DNA from: Lelliottia amnigena
GTDB lineage: Bacteria > Pseudomonadota > Gammaproteobacteria > Enterobacterales > Enterobacteriaceae
DNA: 64,000 bases
Assembly: GCA_900635465.1 (NCBI GenBank)
Contig: LR134135.1
Span: 4,402,001-4,466,000, forward strand
Direction: 5' to 3'
Shown: piece by piece, positions 23,657 through 34,694 of the stretch
How positions within the stretch are numbered: position 1 is the stretch's first letter
How the letters are laid out: every line of letters begins with the position of its first letter
Notes under the pieces: generated by a model
The model's input: only the letters and a program-made list of their open reading frames with translations
Told to the model about the DNA's origin: nothing
The model's database searches: none
Program-made: the position numbers and the translations under genes

Positions 23657-24614
23657 GCTGCAAGCGCTGCTGCTGCAATGTGGGCTGTGCCATTCGATGA
23701 ATCAACACATCAATGGCCAGCTCCCCCAGTTCATCTTTCGGTTGATGAATAGTGGTAAGCGGCGGAGTCATGAAGCGCGCCAGTTCAATGTCATCGTAGC
23801 CAACTATCGCCATATCATGCGGAACGCTTAACCCCGCCTGATATAACGCCTGATAAGCACCAAATGCCATCGCATCGTTACCAATAAATACCGCCTGCGG
23901 ACGCTGTTCCTGCGCCAGCAATTTTTGCATCGCCTCGAGGCCACCATTGAACTCAAAATCGCCCGTGATGCGATAACCTTCTGGTACGGATAAACCGGCG
24001 CGATCCATCGCGGTCAGATACCCTTCCAGACGTAAACGCGCGGGTGTTTTATCAAGTGGCCCCGTGATACAGGCGATGCGACGATACCCTTTATCAATCA
24101 AATGCTGCGTCGCCATATCGCCACCGACAAGCGAGTTGTCCTGGATGAGATCGCTGGTTCCGTCGAACGGTGCCCAGTCCATCATCACGGTAGGGACTGA
24201 AGGATAGCGCTGCATTATCTCTTTCGAGGGCTGGTGCGTTTCGGTACACAGCAACAGCAACCCATCCACGCGTTTTTGCATCAGCGTTTCAAGATTACGG
24301 TTCATGCGTTGCTCATCGCCTTCCGTGTTACATAGCACCAGGCTGTAACCGCGCTCAAAGCAGCTACGCTCCACGCCGCGAACCAGCTCAGAATAGAAAG
24401 GGTTGGTACTGGCGGTGATAAGCATCCCGATAGTGTGGGTCTGATTGAGCTTAAGACTGCGCGCTAACGCCGAAGGCGCATAATTGAGGTCTTTAACTGC
24501 GGCTTCGACTTTCGCCTTAATGGCGTCGCTGACGAAGCGATCGCTATTGATTACGTGAGAGACTGTCGAGGTAGAAACGCCCGCCATGCGGGCGACATCT
24601 TTCATTGTGGCCAA
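23604..24614 (-). CDS. rbsR: Ribose operon repressor RbsR
   Basis: LacI-family repressor of the rbs operon, released by ribose (and a purine-gene effector in E. coli). The N-terminal helix-turn-helix [20 protein letters not shown] and hinge [10 protein letters not shown] are followed by a periplasmic-binding-type core. There are 336 residues (E. coli 330), the excess being a six-residue C-terminal extension after LMERGS. The gene is the last of rbsDACBKR, three bases after rbsK, so it is autoregulated. Its end overlaps hsrA on the opposite strand. Confidence 0.97.
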   Translation of the reverse strand: MATMKDVARMAGVSTSTVSHVINSDRFVSDAIKAKVEAAVKDLNYAPSALARSLKLNQTHTIGMLITASTNPFYSELVRGVERSCFERGYSLVLCNTEGDEQRMNRNLETLMQKRVDGLLLLCTETHQPSKEIMQRYPSVPTVMMDWAPFDGTSDLIQDNSLVGGDMATQHLIDKGYRRIACITGPLDKTPARLRLEGYLTAMDRAGLSVPEGYRITGDFEFNGGLEAMQKLLAQEQRPQAVFIGNDAMAFGAYQALYQAGLSVPHDMAIVGYDDIELARFMTPPLTTIHQPKDELGELAIDVLIHRMAQPTLQQQRLQLTPVLMERGSVSSGGDL

Positions 24615-24617
24615 GCG

Positions 24618-25547
24618 TTACCTCTGCTGAATCAAAAATTCATCAATCTCTTTGCGCCATGGAACGGAAGGCTGAGCACCTTTACGCGTCACCGCAATTG
24701 CGGCCGCGGCATGGGCAAAGCGAATGGCATCATCCATCGGCTTACCTTCCAGCAACGCCGTGACCAGCGCACCGTTAAAGGTGTCTCCCGCAGCGATAGT
24801 ATCAACGGCTTTAACCTTAAAGCCGGGCACGCGACGACCTTCACCGTTAACGCTCGCCCACACGCCACGACTACCGAGCGTGATAATCACGGTGTCGATG
24901 CCTTTCTCGTGCAATGCCTTAGCGGCTCGCGCGGCGTCGTCATCGTTTTCAACACGAATACCCGTCAGCTTTTCTGCTTCGGTTTCGTTTGGCGTAATGA
25001 TGTCCACCAGCGCCAACAGCTCGTCTGATAATACACGCGCTGGCGCGGGGTTAAGTACGACAGTGGTATGATTTTCATGCGCAATTTTTGCCGCCGCCAG
25101 CACGCTTTCGACCGGAGACTCCAGCTGCATCAGCAACGCTTCAGCACGGGCAATAATTTCACGCTGTGCCTCTACACGTTCAATGTTCAGCGCCGCGTTT
25201 GCCCCCGCGTGAATACCGATAACATTCTCACCTTCTGCGTTGACGAAAATCAGCGCCACGCCGGTTGATTCCCCTGCCACCACGCTCACGGGCGCAATAT
25301 CGATGTTGTCGCTTTCGAGCTGCTTGCGAACACGTTCGCCGGTATCGTCATCACCCGTACAGGCAATAAAGGCAATATTCGCACCACTGCGCCCGGCCGC
25401 TACGGCCTGGTTTGCACCCTTACCACCGAAAGCCACCTGATACTGATTACCCGTAACGGTTTCACCCGGAGTGGGGAAAGATTCAAGGTTAAGAATGTGA
25501 TCGGCATTAATACTGCCAAGGACGACGAGATTGCCTGCGGTTTTCAT
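24618..25547 (-). CDS. rbsK: Ribokinase
   Basis: Phosphorylates D-ribose at O5 with ATP, feeding the pentose-phosphate pathway. PfkB-family signatures GGKGANQAVAAGR (about residue 42) and DTIAAGDTFNGAL (catalytic Asp in the anion hole, about 255) are present. The ATG at 25547 gives 309 residues beginning MKTAGNLVVLGSINADH, matching E. coli length; the ATG at 25562 has no ribosome-binding site. Preceded by the hairpin-containing rbsB-rbsK spacer. Confidence 0.96.
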   Translation of the reverse strand: MKTAGNLVVLGSINADHILNLESFPTPGETVTGNQYQVAFGGKGANQAVAAGRSGANIAFIACTGDDDTGERVRKQLESDNIDIAPVSVVAGESTGVALIFVNAEGENVIGIHAGANAALNIERVEAQREIIARAEALLMQLESPVESVLAAAKIAHENHTTVVLNPAPARVLSDELLALVDIITPNETEAEKLTGIRVENDDDAARAAKALHEKGIDTVIITLGSRGVWASVNGEGRRVPGFKVKAVDTIAAGDTFNGALVTALLEGKPMDDAIRFAHAAAAIAVTRKGAQPSVPWRKEIDEFLIQQR

Positions 25548-25562
25548 GTATGAGGTGTCCAT

Positions 25563-25654
25563 CTAAGAGCGCCACCGGTTTGACCCGGTGGCGTGTGCCA
25601 CACTTTTCTTTATTTTGAGTCCCTCAGGCCGTTCTCGACGACCTGAATCGCCTA
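25563..25654 (-). ncRNA. rbsB 3' UTR stem-loops; candidate RbsZ-type RNA
   Basis: The rbsB-rbsK gap contains GCCACCGG...CCGGTGGC (25570-25592) and an imperfect CAGG...CCTG hairpin about 25623-25645. Stems of this kind protect upstream mRNA and let rbsB be expressed above rbsK. In E. coli an Hfq-bound sRNA named RbsZ derives from the rbsB 3' UTR, so this may be its counterpart; no T run follows the larger stem. Inferred by position. Confidence 0.4.
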
Positions 25655-26545
25655 TTACTGCTTGATGACCAGCTTCAGGTCAACGGGATATTTAGCCTGA
25701 ACCTTTTCGCCTTTCAGCACTTTATCTGCAGTATCAACGCCTGTTGCGCCAATCTGCTCAGGTAACTGAGCGATGGTCGCCGCCAGTTTACCATCGTTTA
25801 CCGCTTTCTCGCCGTCTGGCGTGCCGTCAAAGCCGACAACCATCACATCTGTTTTACCGGCAGTTTGCAGCGCACGCAGCGCGCCCAATGCCATTTCATC
25901 GTTCTGCGCGAAGACTGCCTGCACGTCAGGATGCGCGGTCAGCAGGTTCTGCATCACGTTCAGACCTTTAGTACGGTCAAAGTCAGCTGGCTGGCTCGCC
26001 AGTACGTTAAATTTGTGTGCAGCAACGGCTTGCTGGAAGCCTTCACCACGCTCACGCGCTGCGGAAGTCCCTGCGATACCCTGCAGCTCGATAACTTTTG
26101 CGCCTTCACCGGCTTTCTTCGCGATGTAGTTGCCGGCGATTTTGCCGCCCAACACGTTATCAGAAGCAATGTGGCTTACCACTTCGCCTTTAGCGGCAAC
26201 GCGGTCAAGGGTGATAACCGGAATATTCGCCTGGTTTGCCATCTTAACGGCGTTACCTACAGCGTCTGAATCCGTTGGGTTGATCAACAGAATTTTAGTG
26301 CCACGCACGGTTAAGTCCTGAACGTTAGCCAGCTCTTTCGCCGGGTTGTTCTGAGAGTCCAGTACAACCAGGTTGTAGCCCAGCTTATCAGCTTCTTTCT
26401 GCGCGCCATCCTTCAGCGAAACGAAGAACGGGTTGTTTAGCGTAGAGACCACCAGCGCGATGGTGTCTTTCGCCATTGCGTTAGCACTTACGGTGGCGCT
26501 CAGTGCCACAGCAGAAACCAGGATAGCCAGTTTTTTCATATTCAT
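25655..26545 (-). CDS. rbsB: Ribose-binding periplasmic protein
   Basis: Delivers D-ribose to RbsAC and to the Trg chemoreceptor. The signal peptide is residues 1-25 ([25 protein letters not shown]). The mature protein starts [22 protein letters not shown]. Ribose contacts such as the LDR of PVITLDR and [12 protein letters not shown] are conserved. The length of 296 equals E. coli and identity is very high. Fourth gene of the rbs operon, 29 bases after rbsC. Confidence 0.98.
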   Translation of the reverse strand: MNMKKLAILVSAVALSATVSANAMAKDTIALVVSTLNNPFFVSLKDGAQKEADKLGYNLVVLDSQNNPAKELANVQDLTVRGTKILLINPTDSDAVGNAVKMANQANIPVITLDRVAAKGEVVSHIASDNVLGGKIAGNYIAKKAGEGAKVIELQGIAGTSAARERGEGFQQAVAAHKFNVLASQPADFDRTKGLNVMQNLLTAHPDVQAVFAQNDEMALGALRALQTAGKTDVMVVGFDGTPDGEKAVNDGKLAATIAQLPEQIGATGVDTADKVLKGEKVQAKYPVDLKLVIKQ

Positions 26546-26574
26546 ATCAGTGATGTCCTGTAGTGTGTCGTCAG

Positions 26575-27540
26575 TTACTGTTTTTTGTTGTCTACCAGAA
26601 CCGCCAGCAAAATCACCACTGCTTTAACGATCATCTGGTAATAGGAAGAAACACCTAACAAATTCAAGCCATTATTGAGGAAACCAAGGATCAGTGCGCC
26701 GATCAATGTCCCAACAATGCGACCTTTACCGCCCGCAAGGCTGGTACCGCCCAGCACAACCGCCGCAATCGCATCCAGTTCATAACCCGTACCCGCCGTC
26801 GGCTGTGCCGAGGAGAGACGAGCCACTTCGATGATGCCCGCCAGCGAAGCCAGCAAGCCGCAAAGGGAGTAAACGATAATCTTCACTTTGTTAACGCTGA
26901 TGCCTGACAGACGCGTTGCCGCTTCATTGCCGCCCAGCGCATAAATATAACGACCGAGACGGGTGTGATGCAGCATGTACCATGCGGCCAGGAAGACGAT
27001 ACCCATGATCCAGACCGGGGTTGGAACCCCAAGCGGGCGGCCAATACCAAACCAGCCAAACAGATCGGCATTGTCAGTAAAGCCGGTGTTGACGGGACTG
27101 CCGTTGGTATAGACCATCGTGACGCCACGCAGCAGCAGCATCATCACCAGAGTCGCAATAAATGCCTGCACCCGGCCTTTTGCCACAATCATTCCTGTGA
27201 CAGCACCAATCGCAGCACCCAATGCCAGAGCCGCCGCGATGGCCACCAGCGCGTTCACTTCAATCCCGACAATGGAAGCCGCGACCGCGCCGGTGAGCGC
27301 CAGCAGAGAACCGACGGACAGGTCGATACCCGACGTCAAAATCACCAGCGTCATCCCGACGGCCATAATGGCGTTCACCGACGTCTGCTGGAGAATATTG
27401 AACAGGTTATTTACGGTAAAAAAGTTTGGGCTCATGGTCGAAACCACCGCGATCAGCACCAGCAGTGCAATCAGCGATTTTTGTTCCAACAGCCATGCCT
27501 TAGTGAAATAGCGGCGACCAGAAACAGCCTGGGTAGTCAT
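26575..27540 (-). CDS. rbsC: Ribose ABC transporter permease
   Basis: Inner-membrane component that forms the ribose channel. The 321 residues equal E. coli. Multiple hydrophobic helices begin near residue 20 ([18 protein letters not shown]), and the conserved [10 protein letters not shown] motif lies near residue 70. It sits four bases after rbsA and works with the duplicated ATPase RbsA and binding protein RbsB. Confidence 0.97.
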   Translation of the reverse strand: MTTQAVSGRRYFTKAWLLEQKSLIALLVLIAVVSTMSPNFFTVNNLFNILQQTSVNAIMAVGMTLVILTSGIDLSVGSLLALTGAVAASIVGIEVNALVAIAAALALGAAIGAVTGMIVAKGRVQAFIATLVMMLLLRGVTMVYTNGSPVNTGFTDNADLFGWFGIGRPLGVPTPVWIMGIVFLAAWYMLHHTRLGRYIYALGGNEAATRLSGISVNKVKIIVYSLCGLLASLAGIIEVARLSSAQPTAGTGYELDAIAAVVLGGTSLAGGKGRIVGTLIGALILGFLNNGLNLLGVSSYYQMIVKAVVILLAVLVDNKKQ

Positions 27541-27544
27541 CTTG

Positions 27545-29050
27545 TTACTCCTGATTCACGCGATTAAGCTTGCCCACAGCGGCAGCCATCAGAACTTCCT
27601 GGGTGGCCTGCTCGCGAGTGAATTCACCGCCGAGATGCCCTTCATGCATGACAATAATGCGATCGCTCATGCCTAATACTTCTGGCATCTCGGAAGAGAC
27701 CAGAATGATGCTCAGCCCGTCAGCCTTAAACTGGTTGATCAGCTGATAAATCTCTTTCTTGGCGCCGACGTCCACGCCGCGAGTCGGCTCATCGAGGATC
27801 AGCACTTTTGGCCGCGTCATCAAACCACGCGCAATCGCCACTTTCTGCTGATTACCGCCGGAAAGCAGGCCGATAGCCTGTTCCATCGAAGGCGTTTTCA
27901 CATTGAACAGGCGGATAAAATCACTGACCGCCTGCTGTTCATCTTTATGCTTTAAGCCGCCGCCGTTACGACTGAAATAGCGCAGCGCAGTCAGAGACAT
28001 GTTCTCTTTGACCGACATACCCAGCACCAGTCCATCGCGTTTACGGTCTTCAGAGATATAAACGATGCCGTTTGCCAGCCCATCCTGCGGAGAACGGGTG
28101 ACAACTTCATGACCGTTAAGCGTGACGTAACCGCTGGTACGCGGCAGCGCACCGTACAGCACTTTCATCAATTCGGTACGGCCTGCGCCCATCAGACCCG
28201 CCACACCCAGGATTTCCCCCTGGCGCAGCGTAAAGGAGACATTGTCGACGCCTGGACCGCACAGGTTATCCACCTTCAGGCGGATTTCACCCGGCGCTTT
28301 ATCCAGTCGCGGATACTGATCTTCCAGCTTGCGTCCCACCATCATTTCGATTAGTGAATCTTCGGTCAGAGAGGCCACCTCGCGCTCGGCAATAAACTGT
28401 CCGTCGCGGAACACGGTGACATCATCGCAAATCTCGAAAATCTCTTTCATGCGGTGAGAGATATAAACAATGCCTCGTCCTTGCGCTTTGAGCTCGCGGA
28501 TGACGCGGAATAAGGAGTCGGTTTCGGTATCAGTGAGCGCATCGGTCGGTTCGTCCATCACGATGACTTTTGACTCGAAGCTCAGGACTTTAGCGATTTC
28601 CACCATCTGCTGGTCGCCGATCGAAAGATCGCCCACCAGACGGTCGCTCTTGAAGCGCAGATTCAGTTTCGCCAGCAGTTTGTCGGCTTCAGCATACATC
28701 TGCTTCCAGTCGATTTTGCCAAAGCGGCCCACGAATTCACGGCCAAGGAAGATATTTTCTGCAATGGTGAGCTGCGGGATCAGGTTTAATTCCTGATGGA
28801 TAATGCCGATCCCAGCTTCCTGAGAGGATTTCGGTCCGGTGAAGGTGGTTTCTTTCCCCAGCCACACCAGCGAACCCGCATCGCGTTGATAGATGCCGGT
28901 CAGCACTTTCATCATGGTGGATTTGCCAGCGCCGTTTTCACCGACCAGCGCCATCACGCGACCGGCGTAAACATTCAACGCCGCGCCAGAGAGGGCTTTT
29001 ACGCCCGGGAACGATTTATCGATCCCTTTGAGTTGTAATAATGCGTCCAT
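27545..29050 (-). CDS. rbsA: Ribose ABC transporter ATP-binding protein
   Basis: Fused tandem ATPase powering ribose import. The first nucleotide-binding domain has Walker [10 protein letters not shown] and signature LSIGDQQ; the second has the degenerate Walker [10 protein letters not shown] and signature [14 protein letters not shown], as is usual in this sugar-importer class. The ATG at 29050 ([16 protein letters not shown]) gives 501 residues, equal to E. coli; upstream in-frame starts would overlap rbsD. Seven bases separate it from rbsD. Confidence 0.97.
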   Translation of the reverse strand: MDALLQLKGIDKSFPGVKALSGAALNVYAGRVMALVGENGAGKSTMMKVLTGIYQRDAGSLVWLGKETTFTGPKSSQEAGIGIIHQELNLIPQLTIAENIFLGREFVGRFGKIDWKQMYAEADKLLAKLNLRFKSDRLVGDLSIGDQQMVEIAKVLSFESKVIVMDEPTDALTDTETDSLFRVIRELKAQGRGIVYISHRMKEIFEICDDVTVFRDGQFIAEREVASLTEDSLIEMMVGRKLEDQYPRLDKAPGEIRLKVDNLCGPGVDNVSFTLRQGEILGVAGLMGAGRTELMKVLYGALPRTSGYVTLNGHEVVTRSPQDGLANGIVYISEDRKRDGLVLGMSVKENMSLTALRYFSRNGGGLKHKDEQQAVSDFIRLFNVKTPSMEQAIGLLSGGNQQKVAIARGLMTRPKVLILDEPTRGVDVGAKKEIYQLINQFKADGLSIILVSSEMPEVLGMSDRIIVMHEGHLGGEFTREQATQEVLMAAAVGKLNRVNQE

Positions 29051-29057
29051 GACGGCC

Positions 29058-29477
29058 TCAGAACGTGACGCCAGCACAGAGAATGATATTCGCATACGGG
29101 GAACACTCCCCGCTGCGAATCACCGCCTGACTGTCTGCGGTTTGTTGTTTGAACTGTTCATGCGTTGTGTAACGAATTTCAATGGTGTTTCCCTGGTGTT
29201 GTTGCAGTTGCTCTATGTGGCCGAGCAACGTTTCGTGGAGTTGCGGATTATGTTGTTTAATTTCCGTCGCGAGAATGGCTGTCTCAACCTGCATCTCCGC
29301 CGTCACCACTTCAAGTACCTGCATAAACGAGGGAACACCCTGCGTTAATGCCATATCAATACGCGTTGTGCTGTGCGGAACCGGTAAGCCTGCATCGCAA
29401 ACCACCAGCGTATCGGTATGCCCAAGACGGGAAATAACCGATGAGATTTCAGAATTGAGTACCGTGCCTTTCTTCAT
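29058..29477 (-). CDS. rbsD: D-ribose pyranase
   Basis: Interconverts beta-pyran and beta-furan forms of ribose so that ribokinase receives its substrate. The 139 residues equal E. coli. It starts [22 protein letters not shown], with the catalytic His near residue 20. First gene of rbsDACBKR, directly behind the RbsR-controlled promoter. Confidence 0.97.
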   Translation of the reverse strand: MKKGTVLNSEISSVISRLGHTDTLVVCDAGLPVPHSTTRIDMALTQGVPSFMQVLEVVTAEMQVETAILATEIKQHNPQLHETLLGHIEQLQQHQGNTIEIRYTTHEQFKQQTADSQAVIRSGECSPYANIILCAGVTF

Positions 29478-29491
29478 TTTCTTGCTCCACT

Positions 29492-29507
29492 AGCGAAACG
29501 TTTCGCT
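29492..29507 (-). promoter_or_regulatory. RbsR operator at the rbsD transcription start
   Basis: AGCGAAACGTTTCGCT is a perfect 16-base palindrome of the LacI-family type, immediately downstream of a TACACT -10-like hexamer (29519-29514, minus strand). Repressor here would block the start of rbsDACBKR. Confidence 0.85.
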
Positions 29508-29560
29508 GAAATAAGTGTAGCCGTAAGAGTGTTCAGAAAACCATCATGACGTAACAGAAT

Positions 29561-29576
29561 TGTGATCAACGTCGAA
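29561..29576. promoter_or_regulatory. CRP site of the rbs operon
   Basis: TGTGATCAACGTCGAA has one good half-site. Its centre lies about 61.5 bp before the presumed start at 29507, the typical class I position. E. coli rbs is CRP-activated. Confidence 0.55.
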
Positions 29577-29584
29577 ACGTTTCG
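29573..29584. promoter_or_regulatory. Second, distal RbsR-like operator
   Basis: CGAAACGTTTCG repeats the core of the proximal operator 79 bp upstream and partly overlaps the CRP site. Confidence 0.6.
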
Positions 29585-29615
29585 CTAAGTAAAATCTGAA
29601 GGGAAAAATACAAAG

Positions 29616-29650
29616 AAAAATGCCGGGTGAGCGTTACGCTTCCCGGCATT
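29616..29650 (-). terminator. kup terminator
   Basis: AATGCCGGG...CCCGGCATT with an inner GCG-TTA-CGC stem, followed on the minus strand by TTTTT. Located 11 bases after the kup stop. Confidence 0.85.
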
Positions 29651-29661
29651 CGTGCGGCGAT

Positions 29662-31530
29662 TTAAATCTCGACCTGCGTTCCTAATTCAATCACGCGGTT
29701 AGGCGGAATCTCAAACTGATCCGGCGCACGCAGGGCGTTACGTTGCAGAATAAGATACAGCTTGCCGCGCAGGCGCAGATACCATGGCCGTTTGCCGACA
29801 ATCAGCGACTCGTGCGACATAAAGAACGAGGTCTCCATCATGCGACAGCTCAACCCTTCGAGACCGCAGCGGTGGAAGACCTCTTCCACATTCGGCGTTT
29901 CACGCCAGCCGTAGCTTGCGACTACGCGCCAGAACGTCGGGGATAATTGTTCTATCTGCACGCGACGAACGTTATGCACGTACGGCGCATCTTCGGTACG
30001 CAGCGTCAGCAAAATCACGCGTTCGTGCAGCACTTTGTTGTGCTTGAGGTTATGCATCAGCGCAAACGGAATCACTTTCTGCGCACGCGACATATATACC
30101 GCAGTCCCTGGCACGCGCACCGGCGGTGATTTCTCCAGCGAGGCGATCATCGCCTCAAGAGAGTTACCGTGCTCATGCATGCGACGTAACAGGCGGAAAC
30201 GCTCGCTTTTCCACGTTGTCATCACGATGAACATCACCAGACCCAGCGTCAACGGCAGCCAGCCACCCGAGACGATTTTATCCAGGTTTGCCGAGAACAA
30301 TGGCAAATCAATACACAGCAGCCCCACCAGAATCAGCGCCACAAGGAACTTATTCCAGTGCCAGTTCCGATACGCCACGGTGGTCGACAGAATCGACGTA
30401 AGCACCATCGTCCCTGTGACGGCAATACCGTACGCCGCCGCCAGATTGCTGGAGTGTTCAAAGCTGACAATCACAATCACCACGGCAACGTAAAGCAGCC
30501 AGTTAATGAAAGGAATGTAGATCTGACCGGATTCCATCTCCGAGGTATGAATAATCCGCATCGGCGACAGATAACCCAGGCGAACCGCCTGACGCGTCAA
30601 CGAGAACACCCCCGAGATCACCGCCTGAGATGCGATAACGGTCGCCAGCGTGGCGATAATCAACATCGGCACCAGCGCCCATTCGGGTGCCAGCAGGAAG
30701 AACGGGTTCTTGATAGCCTCAGGGTTTTTCAGCAGCAGCGCACCCTGACCGAAGTAATTCAGTACCAGAGACGGCAGCACGACGGTAAACCACGCGAGGC
30801 GAATCGGCAGCTTCCCGAAGTGACCCATATCCGCGTACAGCGCTTCGACGCCGGTAATAGAAAGCACGACCGCGCCGAGGGCAACAAACGAAACGGTTTT
30901 GTATTCCAGGAAGAAATGAACCGCCCATGCCGGGTTAAGAGCCTGCAGCACTTCTGGATTGCCAATAATTCCGCGCAAACCCAGTGCCGCCAGGATCAGG
31001 AACCAGGCCAGCATAATCGGTGCAAACAGCTTACCGACAAGCCCGGTGCCATGTTTCTGAATCGCAAACAGCAGGGTCAGGACAACAATGGCGAGCGGAA
31101 CCACCCACGTCTCCAGCTGCGGCGCGATAATCTCCAGCCCCTCGATCGCCGAAAGCACCGAAATCGCAGGCGTAATCACCACTTCCCCATAGAAGAAGCT
31201 GCCACCTATCAACCCGATGATCACCAGGAAAGAGGTCATTCTTGCCGACGTGTTACGCCCCGCCAGGGACATCAACGTCAGGATCCCGCCTTCACCGGCG
31301 TTATCCGCGCGCATGACGAAAGAGAGATATTTAAGCGAGACCACCAGAATCAGCAGCCAGAAGATGAGTGACAAAAAGCCAAACACGGCGTCACGTTCGA
31401 CACCAAAACCAAACTGACCGGACAGACATTCGCGAAGCGTGTAAAGCGGGCTGGTGCCAATATCACCGTAGACAACCCCAATCGCCGCAAGCGTTATAGC
31501 GCGTAATGATTGCTTATTATCAGTGCTCAT
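29662..31530 (-). CDS. kup: Low-affinity potassium transporter Kup (TrkD)
   Basis: Inner-membrane K+/H+ symporter of the KUP/HAK/KT family, important at low pH or osmotic upshift. The 622 residues equal E. coli. About twelve membrane segments occupy residues 10-460, with the family signature [16 protein letters not shown] near the N terminus, followed by a hydrophilic C-terminal domain. Transcribed on its own; the 31531-31679 spacer presumably holds its promoter, but I see no clear hexamers. Confidence 0.97.
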   Translation of the reverse strand: MSTDNKQSLRAITLAAIGVVYGDIGTSPLYTLRECLSGQFGFGVERDAVFGFLSLIFWLLILVVSLKYLSFVMRADNAGEGGILTLMSLAGRNTSARMTSFLVIIGLIGGSFFYGEVVITPAISVLSAIEGLEIIAPQLETWVVPLAIVVLTLLFAIQKHGTGLVGKLFAPIMLAWFLILAALGLRGIIGNPEVLQALNPAWAVHFFLEYKTVSFVALGAVVLSITGVEALYADMGHFGKLPIRLAWFTVVLPSLVLNYFGQGALLLKNPEAIKNPFFLLAPEWALVPMLIIATLATVIASQAVISGVFSLTRQAVRLGYLSPMRIIHTSEMESGQIYIPFINWLLYVAVVIVIVSFEHSSNLAAAYGIAVTGTMVLTSILSTTVAYRNWHWNKFLVALILVGLLCIDLPLFSANLDKIVSGGWLPLTLGLVMFIVMTTWKSERFRLLRRMHEHGNSLEAMIASLEKSPPVRVPGTAVYMSRAQKVIPFALMHNLKHNKVLHERVILLTLRTEDAPYVHNVRRVQIEQLSPTFWRVVASYGWRETPNVEEVFHRCGLEGLSCRMMETSFFMSHESLIVGKRPWYLRLRGKLYLILQRNALRAPDQFEIPPNRVIELGTQVEI

Positions 31531-31679
31531 AGACTAGTCTTTTCGTTGTAGAACAAATGTGTGCTGAGTCCCTTGGCCCACAAAAAGGCGCACAGTATGC
31601 ACGATTAATCGCAAGATCGTATCCTTAAATGCAACCGTATTAATTTAGCGCAAAGAAAATAGCGCCGGAGTTCAGTCTA

Positions 31680-31708
31680 TTACCAGCCCAACCCGAAACG
31701 TCTATACT
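31680..31708 (+). promoter_or_regulatory. Promoter of ravA-viaA
   Basis: TTACCA (31680-31685), 17 bp, TATACT (31703-31708), about 45 bp before ravA. In E. coli the operon is expressed mainly through sigma-S, which would tolerate the weak -35. Confidence 0.6.
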
Positions 31709-31752
31709 CGCATCAAATAGCTGCAACGACAGCGAAAGGACGCAAAACTATT

Positions 31753-33249
31753 ATGGCTCACTCACATTTATTAGCAGAAAGAATTTCCCGCCTCAGCAGT
31801 GCGCTGGAAAAAGGCCTTTTCGAGCGTAGCCATGCGATTCGCTTGTGTTTGTTGGCCGCATTGAGCGGTGAAAGCGTCTTTTTATTGGGCCCTCCCGGCA
31901 TCGCAAAAAGCCTGATCGCCCGCCGCCTGAAGTTCGCCTTTCAAAATGCACGCGCCTTTGAGTATTTGATGACTCGCTTCTCCACGCCGGAAGAGGTGTT
32001 TGGCCCGCTGTCGATTCAGGCGCTCAAAGATGAAGGGCGCTATCAGCGTTTAACGGCCGGTTATCTCCCCGAAGCCGAAATCGTTTTTCTGGATGAGATC
32101 TGGAAAGCCGGTCCCGCCATCCTGAATACGCTGCTCACCGCCATCAACGAACGACGTTTTCGCAACGGCGCATTTGAAGAAAAAATCCCGATGCGTCTGC
32201 TGGTGGCCGCATCCAATGAACTGCCGGAAGCAGATAACAGCCTTGAGGCGCTGTATGACCGCATGCTGATTCGCCTGTGGCTGGACAAGGTGCAGGACAA
32301 ATCCAATTTCCGTTCGATGCTCGTGAGCCAGCAGGATGAAAATGAAAATCCGGTTTCGCCTTCGTTACAGGTGACCGACGAAGAGTATCAACAGTGGCAG
32401 CAGGATATCGGCAAGATAAAGCTGCCCGATTCCGTGTTTGAGCTGATCTTCATGCTTCGCCAGCAGCTGGACTTATTGCCGTCAGCACCCTATGTGTCAG
32501 ACCGTCGCTGGAAAAAAGCCATTCGCCTGTTGCAGTCGAGCGCGTTATTTAGCGGGAGAGACGCCGTCGCCCCAATCGATCTTATCCTGCTGAAAGACTG
32601 CCTGTGGCACGATGCTGAAGGCATGAATCTTATGCAGCAGCAGCTGGACGTTTTGATGACCGGGCACGCGTGGGGGCAGCAGGCGATGCTTAATCAGCTG
32701 GGCGCTATCACTCAACGACGCATCCAGCTTCAACAGCAGCAAAGTGATAAAACAGCGCTTAAAGTCAGCCGCCTCGGCGGGATGTTCTCACGTAAACCTC
32801 ACTATGAACTCCCCGCAGAACTGACAGAGACGTCGCTGACGCTTCTTCTGCAACAGCCGCTGAAACTCCACGATATGCAGGTGGTGCACATCACCCTGGA
32901 GCGCGAAGCGCTGGCGCAGTGGCTAGATAAAAGCGGTGAGATCCGCGGGAAGCTAAACGGGATCGGTTTTGCGCAGATCCTGAATATGGAAGTGGATACC
33001 AGCCTGCATTTGGTGATCCGCGATGTCAGTCTGCAAGGATCGCGTCTTGCCCTGCCAGGCAACGCGGCCGAGAACGTTCCGGAAGAGATCAAACAGCAGT
33101 TGGAAGCGCTGGACACCGAGTGGCACCAGCAACATACGCGCTTCAGCGAGCAACAAAAATGCCTCTTTGTTCATAGCGACTGGTTGGGTCGTATCGAAGC
33201 CAGCTTGCAGGATGTCAGCGCGCAGATTAAACAGGCGCGTCAATGCTAA
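31753..33249 (+). CDS. ravA: MoxR-family AAA+ ATPase RavA
   Basis: Hexameric ATPase that with ViaA modulates respiratory complexes (Nuo, Frd) and aminoglycoside sensitivity; in E. coli it binds the lysine decarboxylase LdcI. Walker A GPPGIAKS (about residue 45) and Walker [12 protein letters not shown] are present, followed by the sensor segment [10 protein letters not shown] and the C-terminal LARA-type region. The 498 residues equal the family length. Overlaps viaA by 7 bases. Confidence 0.97.
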   Translation: MAHSHLLAERISRLSSALEKGLFERSHAIRLCLLAALSGESVFLLGPPGIAKSLIARRLKFAFQNARAFEYLMTRFSTPEEVFGPLSIQALKDEGRYQRLTAGYLPEAEIVFLDEIWKAGPAILNTLLTAINERRFRNGAFEEKIPMRLLVAASNELPEADNSLEALYDRMLIRLWLDKVQDKSNFRSMLVSQQDENENPVSPSLQVTDEEYQQWQQDIGKIKLPDSVFELIFMLRQQLDLLPSAPYVSDRRWKKAIRLLQSSALFSGRDAVAPIDLILLKDCLWHDAEGMNLMQQQLDVLMTGHAWGQQAMLNQLGAITQRRIQLQQQQSDKTALKVSRLGGMFSRKPHYELPAELTETSLTLLLQQPLKLHDMQVVHITLEREALAQWLDKSGEIRGKLNGIGFAQILNMEVDTSLHLVIRDVSLQGSRLALPGNAAENVPEEIKQQLEALDTEWHQQHTRFSEQQKCLFVHSDWLGRIEASLQDVSAQIKQARQC

Positions 33250-34694
33250 CGCTGGATACGCTGAATGTGATGCTGGCTGTAGGAGAAGAAGGGCTGATCG
33301 AAGAGGTCGTAATCACCTTACTGGCTTCTCCGCAGCTGGCTGCTTTCTTTGAAAAATTTCCCCGAATTAAAAAGGCTGTTACCGACGACCTCCCGCGCTG
33401 GCGCGATAGCCTGCGCAGACGTCTCAAAGAGACAGAAGTCCCGCCTGAACTGACGGAAGAGGTGGTGTGCTATCAGCAGTGTCAGCGGTTATCCACACCA
33501 CAATTCATTGTTCAATTGCCGCAAATTCTGACGCTGCTCGATAAAGTTCACTCGCCTTATGCGGCTCAGGCCCGCAAGCTGGTAACGGACAACGCAACGT
33601 TTACCCCTGCGTTGCATACCCTGTTTTTGCAGCGCTGGCGGCTCAGTCTGGTGGTACAAACCACGTCCCTTAATCAACAGCTTCTGGAAGAAGAACGTGA
33701 ACAATTGCTCAGTGAAGTTCAGGAACGCATGACGCTGACCGGGCAACTGGAACAGGTGCTGGTGGAAAATGAAAATTCTGCCGGACGTCTTTGGGATATG
33801 AGCGCGGGAAAAATCAAGCGCGGTGATTATCAGCTGATTGTGAAATACGGTGATTTTCTGACACAACAACCCGAACTCATGCAGCTCGCAGAACAGCTTG
33901 GTCGATCCCGAGAAGCCAAGTCCGTGCCGAAAAAAGACGCCCCGATGGAAACCTTCCGCACGCTGGTGCGCGAGCCCGCCACCGTACCTGAGCAGGTGGA
34001 TGGATTACAACAGAGTGACGATATTTTACGTCTGTTGCCGACCGAACTGGCGACGCTCGGCATCACCGAACTGGAATATGAATTTTACCGCCGGCTGGTG
34101 GAGAAACAGCTGCTCACCTATCGCCTGCAGGGTGAATCCTGGCATGAAAAAATCAGCCAGCGCCCGGTCATTCATCAGGATTTTGATGAACAACCTCGCG
34201 GACCCTTTATTGTCTGCGTTGATACCTCTGGCTCAATGGGCGGTTTCAACGAACAGTGCGCTAAAGCGTTTTGTCTGGCACTGATGCGCGTCGCCCTCGC
34301 TGACCGGCGTCGCTGTTTTATTATGCTGTTTTCCAGTGAAGTCGTGGGCTACGAGTTAACGGCTGAACAAGGTATCGAACAGGCGATCCGCTTTTTGAGC
34401 CAGCGCTTTCGCGGCGGGACGGATATCGCCAGCTGTTTTCGTTCCATCATCGAACGAATGCAGGGCGGAGACTGGTATGACGCCGACGCGGTAGTGATTT
34501 CTGATTTTATTGCCCAGAGATTGCCGGACGACGTAGTAGCAAAAGTGAAGTCATTGCAGCGAGATCAACAACATCGCTTTCATGCTGTGGCGATGTCTGC
34601 ACATGGAAAACCCGGGATCATGCGCATTTTCGATCATATCTGGCGCTTTGATACCGGGTTACGTAGCCGTCTTATCCGACGCTGGAAACGCTAA
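33243..34694 (+). CDS. viaA: Von Willebrand factor A-domain protein ViaA
   Basis: Partner of RavA. The C-terminal vWA domain has the metal-ion-dependent adhesion motif DTSGSMGG near residue 328 and FRGGTDI; the N-terminal two-thirds is helical. There are 483 residues. Its ATG lies inside the end of ravA, indicating translational coupling. The stop codon abuts that of asnA on the opposite strand, with no spacer for a terminator. Confidence 0.97.
   Translation: MLTLDTLNVMLAVGEEGLIEEVVITLLASPQLAAFFEKFPRIKKAVTDDLPRWRDSLRRRLKETEVPPELTEEVVCYQQCQRLSTPQFIVQLPQILTLLDKVHSPYAAQARKLVTDNATFTPALHTLFLQRWRLSLVVQTTSLNQQLLEEEREQLLSEVQERMTLTGQLEQVLVENENSAGRLWDMSAGKIKRGDYQLIVKYGDFLTQQPELMQLAEQLGRSREAKSVPKKDAPMETFRTLVREPATVPEQVDGLQQSDDILRLLPTELATLGITELEYEFYRRLVEKQLLTYRLQGESWHEKISQRPVIHQDFDEQPRGPFIVCVDTSGSMGGFNEQCAKAFCLALMRVALADRRRCFIMLFSSEVVGYELTAEQGIEQAIRFLSQRFRGGTDIASCFRSIIERMQGGDWYDADAVVISDFIAQRLPDDVVAKVKSLQRDQQHRFHAVAMSAHGKPGIMRIFDHIWRFDTGLRSRLIRRWKR

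Noticed and set aside
30358..31371. 337-codon open frame antisense to kup
   Set aside because: The product is extremely rich in Arg, His, Gln and Asn, as expected for the complement of hydrophobic membrane-protein codons.
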